DNA of 34,199 nt from the NCBI GenBank assembly GCA_011742915.1, contig JAAQTN010000049.1:1-34199 (forward strand), given 5' to 3'. Of this stretch, positions 1 to 8,088 are shown in pieces. The notes under the pieces were generated by a model, which saw only the letters and a list, made by a program, of their open reading frames with translations, did no database searches and was not told where the DNA came from. Each line of letters begins with the position of its first letter. Within the stretch, counting starts at the first letter, position 1. The translations under genes were made by a program, and so were the position numbers. The stretch is from Billgrantia desiderata (lineage in GTDB: Bacteria; Pseudomonadota; Gammaproteobacteria; Pseudomonadales; Halomonadaceae).

Positions 1-70
1 GTCAGGACAAGCGGTCAGCTTAGGACAACCGGTCAGAGTAGTTGTCGTCGGCCGGCCAGAGTAATTGTCG
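1..70. repeat. Short imperfect direct repeats at the window edge
   Basis: Two overlapping repeat families are visible. AGGACAAGCGGTCAG (4-18) recurs as AGGACAACCGGTCAG (22-36), 14 of 15 identical, 18 bases apart. GGTCAGAGTAGTTGTCG (31-47) recurs as GGCCAGAGTAATTGTCG (54-70), 15 of 17 identical. They sit immediately before the sbp start. Iterated short repeats like these occur at ends of some transposons and also as clustered regulator sites. The window begins here, so neither reading can be settled. Confidence 0.5.
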
Positions 71-80
71 CTCTATAGTC

Positions 81-1136
81 ATGACCCACCAGGCCATCCG
101 CCCCCAACGCCGCCTTCTCCCGCTGACCGCCGCCGTGCTGCTGGGCGGCGCCCTGCTCACTGGCCTCGCTGGCAGCGTTACCGCTCAGGAGCGGGTCGAG
201 CTGCTGAACGTCTCCTACGATCCCACCCGCGAGTTCTATCGCGAGTACAACCAGGCCTTCGCTGAACACTGGCGAGAGGAGGCGGGCCAGCAGGTCAACG
301 TGCGCCAGTCCCATGGTGGCTCCGGCTCACAGGGGCGGGCAGTGATCGATGGCCTGGACGCCGATGTGGTGACTCTGGCGCTGGCCTACGATATCGACGC
401 CATTCACGACCGCGCGGGTTTGATCCCTGAGGATTGGCAGTCGCACCTGCCCAACAACAGCTCACCCTATACTTCCACCATCGTGCTGCTGGTACGCCAA
501 GGCAACCCCAAGAACATTCAGGACTGGGACGACCTGTTACGGGGTGACGTCGAGGTGATCACCCCCAATCCCAAGACCTCCGGCGGCGCGCGTTGGAATT
601 ACCTGGCCGCCTGGGGCTATGCCCTGGAGAAATACGACGGCGATGAGGAACGGGCCTACGAGTTCGTGCGCGACATCTACGCCAACGTGCCGGTGCTTGA
701 CCCCGCCGCTCGGGGTGCCACCAACACCTTCGTGCAGCGGCGCATCGGCGATGTATTCATTGCCTGGGAAAACGAAGCCTTCCTCTCTGTAGAGCAGCTT
801 GGCCAGGGTGAGTACGAGATCGTGGTGCCGTCGCTGAGCATCCTGGCGGAGCCGCCGGTCACCGTGGTGGACGCCAACGTCGATCGCAAGGGCACCCGCG
901 AGGTGGCGGAAGCCTACCTGGAGTTCCTCTACACCGATGAGGCCCAGCACCTGGCCGCCAAGCACTACTACCGGCCCAGCAATGAGGAGATCCTCGCCGA
1001 GTACGAGGAGCAGTTCCCAGAGCTGGAGCTGTTCACCATCGACGACGTTTTCGACGGCTGGAAGAACGCCCAGGAGACCCACTTCAACGACGGCGGCATC
1101 TTCGATCGCATCCTCGAGGAGATCAATGCGGGCTGA
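81..1136 (+). CDS. sbp: Sulfate/thiosulfate ABC transporter periplasmic binding protein
   Basis: Binds sulfate or thiosulfate in the periplasm and delivers it to the CysT/CysW/CysA importer encoded just downstream. The 351-residue product starts with an Arg-rich n-region and a hydrophobic stretch (about residues 10-32) ending near S-V-T-A-Q, a Sec signal peptide. The mature part opens with LLNVSYDPTREFYREYN and contains QSHGGSGSQGRAV and NPKTSGGARWNYLAAW, hallmarks of the Sbp/CysP family, at normal length. The ATG at 81 is preferred over an in-frame TTG at 42 because it puts the signal peptide at the N-terminus. No clear ribosome site precedes it, so the exact start is uncertain. Sbp and CysP differ in sulfate versus thiosulfate preference and cannot be told apart here. 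Confidence 0.93.
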   Translation: MTHQAIRPQRRLLPLTAAVLLGGALLTGLAGSVTAQERVELLNVSYDPTREFYREYNQAFAEHWREEAGQQVNVRQSHGGSGSQGRAVIDGLDADVVTLALAYDIDAIHDRAGLIPEDWQSHLPNNSSPYTSTIVLLVRQGNPKNIQDWDDLLRGDVEVITPNPKTSGGARWNYLAAWGYALEKYDGDEERAYEFVRDIYANVPVLDPAARGATNTFVQRRIGDVFIAWENEAFLSVEQLGQGEYEIVVPSLSILAEPPVTVVDANVDRKGTREVAEAYLEFLYTDEAQHLAAKHYYRPSNEEILAEYEEQFPELELFTIDDVFDGWKNAQETHFNDGGIFDRILEEINAG

Positions 1137-1159
1137 GCTGGCCACCCACCGAAAGTGAA

Positions 1160-1182
1160 GAGGCGCCCGAGCCGGGCGTCTC
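1160..1182 (+). promoter_or_regulatory. Intercistronic hairpin between sbp and cysT
   Basis: GAGGCGCCCG (1160-1169), loop AGC, then CGGGCGTCTC (1173-1182) forms a 10-base-pair stem with one G-U pair. No T-run follows, so it is not a classical terminator. A stable hairpin between a binding-protein gene and the membrane genes commonly protects the upstream message and lets the binding protein be made in excess, as in malE-malF. That role is inferred here. Confidence 0.55.
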
Positions 1183-1201
1183 TAGCCGTTGAGGATTCAT
1201 C

Positions 1202-2035
1202 ATGTCGATTGCCTTGCCCCGCCGCCGGGTCATTCCGGGTTTCGGGTTGACCATGGGCTTCACGCTACTTTATCTAAGTTTGGTCTTCCTGATTCCGGTG
1301 GGCGCCTTCCTGCTCTACACCGCCACCATGAGCTGGGAGACCTTCTGGAACGCCGTGACCCAGCGCCAGGTCGTGGCCTCCTACAAGCTCTCCTTCGGCG
1401 GCTCGCTGATCGCCGCCACCATCAACCTGGTATTCGGCGCCCTGGTCGCCTGGGTGCTGGTCCGCTACCGCTTCCCGGGCAAGCGCCTGGTGGATGCCCT
1501 GGTGGACCTCCCCTTCGCCCTGCCCACGGCCGTGGCCGGCATCGCCCTGGTCACCCTCTATGCCAGCAGCGGCTGGGTCGGGCAGTACCTGGAGCTGTTC
1601 GGCATTCGAGTCGCCTACACCCAGTTGGGGGTGATCGTGGCGCTGACCTACATCGGGCTGCCCTTCGTGGTGCGCACCGTGCAGCCGGTACTGGAGGACC
1701 TCGAGGCCGAGTGGGAAGAGGCCTCGGCCAGCCTGGGCGCCGGCCGCCTCACCACCGTTCGCCGGGTCATTCTGCCGGCGCTAATGCCGGCGCTGCTCAC
1801 CGGCTACGCCCTGGCCTTCGCCCGCGCCCTTGGCGAGTACGGCTCGGTGGTATTCATCTCGGGAAACCTGCCGTTTCGCACCGAGATCACCCCGCTGCTG
1901 ATCGTTGCCAAGGCCGAACAGTACGACTACCACGGCGCCGCTGCCATTGGCACGGTGATGCTGCTTGCCGCCTTCCTCATGCTGCTGGTGATCAATGGCC
2001 TGCAGTGGTGGACCAGCCGCCGGTACGGACAATAA
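1202..2035 (+). CDS. cysT: Sulfate/thiosulfate ABC transporter permease CysT (CysU)
   Basis: One of the two inner-membrane subunits forming the sulfate channel with CysW. The 277-residue protein has the usual hydrophobic segments (first about residues 17-40) and the cytoplasmic EAA loop EEASASLGAGRLTTVRRVILP (residues about 170-190) that docks on the CysA ATPase. The segment FARALGEYGSVVFISGN is typical of CysT/CysW/ModB-type permeases. A GAGG element lies about 8 bases before the ATG. It is co-directional with sbp and cysW, 12 bases before the latter, so the operon order is sbp-cysT-cysW-cysA. Confidence 0.94.
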   Translation: MSIALPRRRVIPGFGLTMGFTLLYLSLVFLIPVGAFLLYTATMSWETFWNAVTQRQVVASYKLSFGGSLIAATINLVFGALVAWVLVRYRFPGKRLVDALVDLPFALPTAVAGIALVTLYASSGWVGQYLELFGIRVAYTQLGVIVALTYIGLPFVVRTVQPVLEDLEAEWEEASASLGAGRLTTVRRVILPALMPALLTGYALAFARALGEYGSVVFISGNLPFRTEITPLLIVAKAEQYDYHGAAAIGTVMLLAAFLMLLVINGLQWWTSRRYGQ

Positions 2036-2047
2036 CAGGAGCCCCTC

Positions 2048-2935
2048 GTGACCACTGCGACCACCGTTCTGGAAACCCAAGACACCCTCGCCAAGCGCTG
2101 GCGACGGGCCACCGAGGAGCCCGCCTGGCTGCGCCTCACGCTGATCGGCACGGCGCTCACTTTCCTGGCTCTGTTTCTGGTGCTGCCCCTGTCCGTGGTG
2201 CTGTATGGCGCCTTCGAGCAGGGACTCGGTGTGTGGTATGCCGCCATTCGCGACCCCGACGCCATGGCGGCGATTCGCCTGACCCTGCTGATCGTGGCGA
2301 TCGTGGTGCCGCTCAATACCCTGTTCGGCATCGCCGCTGCCTGGGCCATCGCCAAGTTCGAGTTCCGCGGCAAGCCGCTGCTGATCTCACTGATCGACAT
2401 GCCCTTCGCCATCTCGCCGGTGGTGGTGGGGCTGATCTTCGTGATCCTGTTCGGCTCCCAGGGCTGGCTCGGCCCGTGGCTGTCGAGCCACGACCTGCGC
2501 ATCATCTTCGCCGTGCCCGGCATCGTCATCGTGATCGCCTTCGGCACCCTGCCGTTCATTGCTCGGGAGCTGATCCCGCTGATGCAGCAGCAGGGCAAGG
2601 AGGAAGAGGAGGCCTCGCTGACGCTCGGGGCCAGCGGCTGGAAGACCTTCTGGCATGTCACCCTACCCAACATCAAGTGGGGGCTGATCTACGGCATCAT
2701 TCTCTGCAACGCCCGCGCCATGGGGGAGTTCGGCGCCGTAGCGGTAGTCTCGGGCCGTATCCGCGGCGAGACCAACACCATGCCGCTGCACATCGAGGTG
2801 CTCTACAACGAGTACATGTTCACCGCGGCCTTCGCCGTCTCCTCGCTGCTCACCGGCCTGGCCCTGGTCACCATCGCCATCAAGAGCCTGGTCGAGTGGC
2901 ATGACGAACGTCGTCAACGCCTCGCCGTCCTCTGA
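2048..2935 (+). CDS. cysW: Sulfate/thiosulfate ABC transporter permease CysW
   Basis: Second channel subunit of the sulfate importer. The 295-residue product starts at GTG, with AGGAG 6-7 bases upstream, and shares the permease fold with CysT. The EAA loop is [23 protein letters not shown] (about residues 181-203), followed by [19 protein letters not shown] and the CysW-type C-terminal region with [13 protein letters not shown]. The N-terminus carries about 35 residues before the first membrane segment. Spacing to cysA is 26 bases. Family identity is clear. Confidence 0.93.
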   Translation: MTTATTVLETQDTLAKRWRRATEEPAWLRLTLIGTALTFLALFLVLPLSVVLYGAFEQGLGVWYAAIRDPDAMAAIRLTLLIVAIVVPLNTLFGIAAAWAIAKFEFRGKPLLISLIDMPFAISPVVVGLIFVILFGSQGWLGPWLSSHDLRIIFAVPGIVIVIAFGTLPFIARELIPLMQQQGKEEEEASLTLGASGWKTFWHVTLPNIKWGLIYGIILCNARAMGEFGAVAVVSGRIRGETNTMPLHIEVLYNEYMFTAAFAVSSLLTGLALVTIAIKSLVEWHDERRQRLAVL

Positions 2936-2961
2936 CACGCACGCTTCAGGAACTCTCCGCC

Positions 2962-4041
2962 ATGAGCATCGAGATCGATCACGTCAACAAGCACTTTCGC
3001 GACTTCGTCGCCGTCGACAACGTCAGCCTGACCTTTCGCGAGGGTGAGCTGACCGCCCTGCTCGGGCCCTCGGGGTCGGGCAAGACCACGCTGCTGCGCA
3101 TCATTGCCGGCCTGGAGCAGCCCGATACCGGGCGCATTCGCTTCCACGGCGAGGACACTACCGATCTGCACGTCAGCCAGCGCGGTGTCGGCTTCGTCTT
3201 CCAGCACTATGCGCTGTTCAAGCATATGACCGTGTTCCAGAACGTCGCCTACGGACTCACCGTGCGCCCGCGCCGTGTTCGTCCCGGCAAGGCCGAGATC
3301 AAGCGCAAGGTCATGGAGCTGCTGGAACTGGTCCAGCTCGACTGGACCGCCCACCGCTACCCCCATCAGCTTTCCGGCGGGCAGCGTCAGCGCATCGCTC
3401 TGGCCCGTGCCCTGGCGGTGGAGCCCAAAGTGCTGCTGCTCGATGAGCCCTTCGGTGCCCTGGATGCCAAGGTGCGTGCCGAGCTGCGGCGCTGGCTGCG
3501 TCGCCTGCACGATGAGATCCATGTCACCAGCGTCTTCGTCACTCACGACCAGGAAGAGGCGCTGGAGGTCTCGGATCGGGTAGTGGTGATGAACAAGGGG
3601 CGCGTGGAGCAGGACGGCTCCCCCGAGGAAGTCTACGATCACCCGGCCAACCCCTTCGTCTATCAGTTCCTGGGCAACGTCAACCTCTTCCATGCCCGCG
3701 TGCATGACGGCGTGGCGCGCATCGGCGACGTGGCGCTGCCCGCGCCGGAGTACGAGGGCTATCGCAACGAACAAGGCCAGGCCTACGTACGCCCCCATGA
3801 GATCGAGGTCTTCGCCGATGCACAGCATCGAGATGCCCTGCACGCCAAAGTCGAGCTGGTCTCGGTGGTCGGCCCCACGGTTCGTCTGGAGCTGCGCACC
3901 GACAACAGCGAGGCGTTGGTGCACGCCGAACTGCCCAAGTACCGCTACCGGGCGCTGGGGCTCCAGCAGGGCGGTGATGCCTGGATTCGCCCCATCCACA
4001 GCCGGGTATTCCTGCCCGACTCGCAAGTGAGCAATGGATAA
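2962..4041 (+). CDS. cysA: Sulfate/thiosulfate import ATP-binding protein CysA
   Basis: Cytoplasmic ATPase that powers CysT/CysW. The 359-residue protein has Walker [10 protein letters not shown] (residues 35-43, Lys41), Q-loop in [13 protein letters not shown], signature LSGGQRQR (137-144), Walker B LLLDEP (Asp161, Glu162), D-loop GALDA and H-loop FVTHDQEEA. The C-terminal third is a TOBE-like regulatory domain, as in full-length CysA (about 360 residues). A GGAA element precedes the ATG. The last codons and stop lie in a tandem duplication: GCAATGGATAA occurs at 4031-4041 and again at 4044-4054, so the stop codon is repeated just downstream. Confidence 0.95.
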   Translation: MSIEIDHVNKHFRDFVAVDNVSLTFREGELTALLGPSGSGKTTLLRIIAGLEQPDTGRIRFHGEDTTDLHVSQRGVGFVFQHYALFKHMTVFQNVAYGLTVRPRRVRPGKAEIKRKVMELLELVQLDWTAHRYPHQLSGGQRQRIALARALAVEPKVLLLDEPFGALDAKVRAELRRWLRRLHDEIHVTSVFVTHDQEEALEVSDRVVVMNKGRVEQDGSPEEVYDHPANPFVYQFLGNVNLFHARVHDGVARIGDVALPAPEYEGYRNEQGQAYVRPHEIEVFADAQHRDALHAKVELVSVVGPTVRLELRTDNSEALVHAELPKYRYRALGLQQGGDAWIRPIHSRVFLPDSQVSNG

Positions 4042-4202
4042 GCGCAATGGATAAACAAGGGCGCCGTCGAAGCGTTGTCCATGCCCTTTGGCAGGGATGC
4101 CTGCGCTGGTGGCGAGCGCCTGGTGGGAGCCAGTGCGGCGGCAAGCCGTGGTTCGGCCCGCTGGATATTCGCGATTGGGTCGACGGGCCTTGAAACCCAG
4201 CG

Positions 4203-5051
4203 TCAAGCGCGTTGGCTGACTGCGCTCGCCCCCCCATCTAGCATCTCGCCCATTAAGTTGCCACTGACCAGAGTTGGCTCCAGAGGCGTGACGATACCGA
4301 GATCTCCTGGGTTGTCGACCATCGGCCACCAAACCGTCAAGCCCGCTGTACGCGCCTCGCGATTCCACTGCGTGAGCCTTGCCCAGTGCTGGCGCCCCTG
4401 GCGGGCCAGGCTCATGGCATGGGGTTCGGGCGTGACCCACTCAACACCAGCGTCCAATAGCTGGCGCCAGGCCGAGGGCTCGGTATCCAGCGGTACTCCA
4501 TGAGCCAGCAGGTGGTAGCCATGTGCGTGAAAGCTTCGGCTTGCATCATGCGCGTGAGCGTCCGTCAACAACCGTAGTGCGCTCAGGCGCAGCACGACCT
4601 GGCGTGGGTATAACCCCAGGCGAGCCAACAGCGCCTCGAAGACCGTCCCATGGGAGGCTTCCACGGCTTGGAGATGGCGCCAATGAACGTCGACGATCAG
4701 CGGGGCGGCATCGACCCCATGGCGCGAGAGGTGGTGCAAGGCATGTAATACGCGCAGGAAACGGTCCAGAAAGATCACATCCTCCCTATCCCAGCTCAGG
4801 AAATAGAGCGGGTCGGTCGTCTGTTGGGCACTATGGTGGTTAAGCAGTTGGATATGGCTGTCGTGGGCCACCGCCGAGAGACCGGCAAGCTCGAAGATAG
4901 GCTGCTGGCCTGGCTGTACGCGCTTGCCCGCCAGTTCGGCAGACACCCTGCCGTTCTCATAGAGAAAGCGGGCATGTCGACGCAGGCTGGCTTGGGGGTT
5001 GAAGGCCTCTAGATGGGCATTGAAGTAATCGATCACTTGGGTGAGGGGCAT
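4203..5051 (-). CDS. Degenerate EAL-domain protein
   Basis: The 282-residue product resembles the EAL fold of cyclic-di-GMP phosphodiesterases but has lost the catalytic signature. The family's Q-P-I-x-D-L entry appears as QQPIFEL (49-55). Where E-A-L-x-R should follow there is AVAHDSHIQLL, the substrate Asn strand reads LIVDVHW, and the D-D-F-G-T-G loop is replaced by HGYHLLAHGVPLD. A conserved fold without active-site acids suggests a binding or regulatory protein. AAGGAG lies about 8 bases before the ATG. It is the last leftward gene behind the sulfonate-type transporter operon (78-base gap), convergent with cysA. Fold assignment is moderate and the biological role unknown. Confidence 0.6.
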   Translation of the reverse strand: MPLTQVIDYFNAHLEAFNPQASLRRHARFLYENGRVSAELAGKRVQPGQQPIFELAGLSAVAHDSHIQLLNHHSAQQTTDPLYFLSWDREDVIFLDRFLRVLHALHHLSRHGVDAAPLIVDVHWRHLQAVEASHGTVFEALLARLGLYPRQVVLRLSALRLLTDAHAHDASRSFHAHGYHLLAHGVPLDTEPSAWRQLLDAGVEWVTPEPHAMSLARQGRQHWARLTQWNREARTAGLTVWWPMVDNPGDLGIVTPLEPTLVSGNLMGEMLDGGASAVSQRA

Positions 5052-5129
5052 GTCGGCTCTCCTTGTCAGATGACGATCAGGGTGGGCGTGCCGCGGTCAG
5101 AAAAGAGCGCGCCCGCTTCGAGGTAGCGC

Positions 5130-6011
5130 TCAGTGCACCATGCCCCAGCGCTTGACGGTGATGCGTTCCAGGCTATTGAAGATAAGGTTCTCCACCAGCA
5201 GGCCGATCAGGATCACCACTACAAGACCGGCGAAGACGTTGTCGGTATAGAGCTCGTTGCGGTTCTGGAAGATGTACCAGCCAAGCCCGCCCTGCCCGGA
5301 GGAGGCGCCGAATACCAGCTCGGCGGCGATCAGGGTGCGCCAGGCGAAGGCCCAGCCGATGCGTAACCCGGCCAGCAGCGCCGGCAACGCGGCGGGGATC
5401 AGGATATGCGCCACGTAGCGCAGGCCGTGCAGCCCATAGTTGCGACCGGCCATGCGCAGCGTCTCGGAGACCCCCTGGAAGCCTTGGTGAATATTGACGG
5501 CCATCGGCCACAGCACCGAGTGCACCAGCACGAAAACCAGGCTGGCCTCGCCAAGGCCGAACCACAGCAGCGCCAGGGGCAGCAAAGCGATGGCCGGCAG
5601 TGGACTGAACATGGATGTCAGACTGCTGAGCAGGTCGCGCCCCAGGCGGGTGGAGACCGCCAGCGTGGTGAGTGCAAGGGCCAGCACGGCGCCCAGGGCG
5701 TAGCCCTTGAGCAGCACCGAGAGCGACACCGCACTGCGCTGGATCAGGGTGCCGGAGACAAGCCCCTGCCAGAGAGCCGTTGCGGTATCGCTGGCACCGG
5801 GAAGCAGCAGAGGGTTGGCCTGATAGCGGGCGGCCAACTCCCACAGGAGCACGAGTGCAAGCAGGATCATCCCTTTGCGCACGGCGCTCAGATCCCAGAG
5901 GCGTTGCCAGAGGGGGCGAGCCACCGCCAGCTCGCCGGGCTCGACAGGGGGTAGGTCGTGTATTCGGTCGGGCCGGCTGTCGCGACCGAGGCTCAGGGTA
6001 TGCAGGCTCAT
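5130..6011 (-). CDS. Nitrate/sulfonate/taurine-type ABC transporter permease (SsuC/TauC family)
   Basis: Inner-membrane subunit of an importer of the NitT/TauT class. The 293-residue protein has a cytoplasmic N-terminus of about 45 residues, then membrane segments beginning at GMILLALVLLWELAARY. The family's EAA loop is SETLRMAGRNYGLHGLRYVAHILIP, followed by ALPALLAGLRIGWAFAWRTLIAAEL, a signature stretch of SsuC/TauC permeases. Its start overlaps the end of the upstream PLP-enzyme gene by four bases (ATGA), so the two are translationally coupled. Substrate is not readable from the permease; sulfonate or taurine is inferred from the TauD-like neighbour. Confidence 0.88.
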   Translation of the reverse strand: MSLHTLSLGRDSRPDRIHDLPPVEPGELAVARPLWQRLWDLSAVRKGMILLALVLLWELAARYQANPLLLPGASDTATALWQGLVSGTLIQRSAVSLSVLLKGYALGAVLALALTTLAVSTRLGRDLLSSLTSMFSPLPAIALLPLALLWFGLGEASLVFVLVHSVLWPMAVNIHQGFQGVSETLRMAGRNYGLHGLRYVAHILIPAALPALLAGLRIGWAFAWRTLIAAELVFGASSGQGGLGWYIFQNRNELYTDNVFAGLVVVILIGLLVENLIFNSLERITVKRWGMVH

Positions 6012-7258
6012 GACGGCCTCCTTGCGGTCGAATCAGGGGTGGGAAGCGCCTCATCGGCAGCCAGTCGTGGCACCCCGAGGTCGCGGTTATCCGGATACTT
6101 GATGCCGGCGCCGGTGTTGAGGGCGACGACCCTAGCATCGGCGGGAATCTCGCCCAGGCTGCTCAACTCCCGGGCGGCGGCCAGTACGGCAGCCCCCTCG
6201 GGGCAGACGAAAGTGCCCTCGAGCTGTGCGGCGCGACGCTGCTCCCAGTCGATGGCGGCTTCGCTGACGGCGATGGCCCGTCCCTCGGTGGCGTAGAGGG
6301 CTTCCAGCACCAGGAAGTCGCCCAGCGCCTTGGGCACATTGATGCCGAAGGCCCGCGTTCTGCTCTGTTCCCAGAAGCGCGACTCGCGAGCGCCCTCCTG
6401 CCAGGCGCGCACGATTGGCGCGCAGCCCTTGGCCTGGACGGCGACCAGTCGTGGCAAGGGCCCCGACACCCAGCCGATGGCCTGGAGCTCTTGCAGCGCC
6501 TTGTAGATGCCGATCAGGCCCACGCCGCCCCCGGTGGGGTAGAGAATCACATCGGGCAGCTGCCAGCCGAGCTGCTCGGCCAGTTCCAGTCCCATGGACT
6601 TCTTGCCTTCGATGCGATAGGGCTCCTTGAGTGTGGAGGCATCGAAGACGCCGGTGGCTGCGACGAAGCCTGCCACCTGACGACCGGCATCGCTGATCAG
6701 GCCATCGACCAGCGACAAGTGGGCACCGGCCAGGGCGCACTCTTGCCGTGTGATATATGGCGCATTCTCGGGCATGGCGATGGTGGCCTGGATGCCCGCA
6801 CGGGCGGCGTAGAGCGCCCAGGCGGCCCCGGCATTTCCGTTGGTGGGCATGGCCAGGTGAGTGACGCCCAGCTCCCGGGCGCGGGAGATGCCGACCGCTG
6901 CGCCACGAGCCTTGAAGGAGCCGGTAGGGAGCAGTCCTTCGTCCTTCATGACCAGCCTTGGCAGCCGCATGTCGTCGCCCAGTCGAGGAAGTTCGACCAG
7001 CGGGGTCACCACCTCGCCAAGGCTGACGATCGCTTCGGGCCGGGCCAGCGGCAGCAGTTCGTGATAACGCCACAGGCTCCAGGGGCGCTCGGCCAGCTGC
7101 TCAGGCCGCCAGGTCGCCGCCAGACGCGTCAGGTCGTAGCGCACCAGCAGCGGTGAGCCGCAGGCGCAGAGCTGCCGGAGGCTGTCCAGTGCGTAGTCGG
7201 CCTCGCAGCGTGGGCAGGCCAGGTGCGTGGCGTAGCGATAAGGACGGGGTTCGCTCAT
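6008..7258 (-). CDS. Threonine-synthase-like PLP-dependent enzyme in a transporter operon
   Basis: Fold-type II PLP enzyme of 416 residues. It opens with a zinc-ribbon-like pair, CPRC (15-18) and CACG (31-34), as in many threonine synthases. The PLP lysine lies in PTGSFKARG (Lys116), the cofactor-ring Asn in PTNGNAGAAWALYA, and the phosphate-binding loop is TGGGVGLIG. Canonical threonine synthases mostly have SFKDRG; here the residue after Lys is Ala. It lies between the ATPase and permease genes of a sulfonate/taurine-type importer, overlapping each by four bases, which argues for a job linked to the imported compound rather than general threonine synthesis. A cysteate-synthase-like or beta/gamma-elimination activity on a sulfur amino acid is possible but unproven; plain threonine synthase remains the default. 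Confidence 0.82.
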   Translation of the reverse strand: MSEPRPYRYATHLACPRCEADYALDSLRQLCACGSPLLVRYDLTRLAATWRPEQLAERPWSLWRYHELLPLARPEAIVSLGEVVTPLVELPRLGDDMRLPRLVMKDEGLLPTGSFKARGAAVGISRARELGVTHLAMPTNGNAGAAWALYAARAGIQATIAMPENAPYITRQECALAGAHLSLVDGLISDAGRQVAGFVAATGVFDASTLKEPYRIEGKKSMGLELAEQLGWQLPDVILYPTGGGVGLIGIYKALQELQAIGWVSGPLPRLVAVQAKGCAPIVRAWQEGARESRFWEQSRTRAFGINVPKALGDFLVLEALYATEGRAIAVSEAAIDWEQRRAAQLEGTFVCPEGAAVLAAARELSSLGEIPADARVVALNTGAGIKYPDNRDLGVPRLAADEALPTPDSTARRPS

Positions 7259-8088
7259 GACGGCCTCTCGTGCTCGAACAACAGCCGGTGAATCTGCTGG
7301 GTGCGCGCCTTGGTGGCGGCGCTGCCGAGGCTCGACAGGCTATCCGTCTCGCAGCCCAGTTCGGCGCGAACGCGTCCGGGGTGAGGTGAAAGCAGCAGCA
7401 CCCGGTTGCCGATGATCTGCGCCTCCTCGATGGAGTGGGTGACGAACAGCAGGGTGAAGCGGACCTCTTCCCAGAGGGCCAGCAGCTCTTCCTGCATCTT
7501 GCGTCGGGTCAGCGCATCCAGCGCGGCGAAGGGCTCGTCCATCAGCAGGATACGCGGCTGCATGGCCAGCGCCCGGGCGATGGCGACCCGCTGCTTCATG
7601 CCGCCGGAGAGAGTGTGGGGATAAGCATCGGCGAAGGCGGCGAGCCCCACCTTTTCAGGCGTCGCCAGGGCTCTTTGTTCCGCTTCGCGGCGCCCGAGGG
7701 TGCGCGAGGCCAGCAGGGGGAACATCACGTTCTGCTTGACCGTCTTCCAGGGCGGCAACTGGTCGAACTCCTGGAATACCACCACTCGGTCGGGCCCCGG
7801 TCCGGCGACCCGCTGGCCATCGAGCCGGATCTCTCCCTCTGCCGGTGAGAGAAAACCGGCCACTGCCTTGAGCAGGGTCGATTTGCCACACCCCGAGGGA
7901 CCCAGCAAAACGTAGCGGTCTCCTTCCTGCACATCGAAGCTGACCCGCTGGGTGGCCTTAACCACCTGGCGGGGCGTGCGGTACTCCAGGGTGACGCCAT
8001 CCACCGCCAGGCGCGGTGTGCCGGTTTGTGGGTGCGGTGTGGTGCTGGCTTGCCGCCTGGCCAGTGAAGTTGCCGTAGCTGCCGTCAT
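7255..8088 (-). CDS. Nitrate/sulfonate/taurine-type ABC transporter ATPase (SsuB/TauB family)
   Basis: Cytoplasmic ATPase of the NitT/TauT-class importer, 277 residues. Walker A is GPSGCGKST (63-71), the Q-loop VFQEFDQLPPWKTV is characteristic of the SsuB/TauB/NrtD branch, the signature is LSGGMKQR, Walker B and D-loop are LLMDEPFAALDALTR, and the H-loop is FVTHSIEEA. About 25 extra polar residues precede the nucleotide-binding domain. The start overlaps the stop of the binding-protein gene by one base (TGATG) and its own stop overlaps the PLP-enzyme start by four, so the operon is tightly packed. Confidence 0.92.
   Translation of the reverse strand: MTAATATSLARRQASTTPHPQTGTPRLAVDGVTLEYRTPRQVVKATQRVSFDVQEGDRYVLLGPSGCGKSTLLKAVAGFLSPAEGEIRLDGQRVAGPGPDRVVVFQEFDQLPPWKTVKQNVMFPLLASRTLGRREAEQRALATPEKVGLAAFADAYPHTLSGGMKQRVAIARALAMQPRILLMDEPFAALDALTRRKMQEELLALWEEVRFTLLFVTHSIEEAQIIGNRVLLLSPHPGRVRAELGCETDSLSSLGSAATKARTQQIHRLLFEHERPS

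Noticed and set aside
1189..2904. A 571-codon plus-strand frame across cysT and cysW
   Set aside because: Out-of-frame shadow rich in Arg, Gly and Pro; both permeases read cleanly in other frames.
2914..4440. A 508-codon minus-strand frame opposite cysA
   Set aside because: Antisense shadow with no recognisable motif, while cysA has every ABC ATPase motif.
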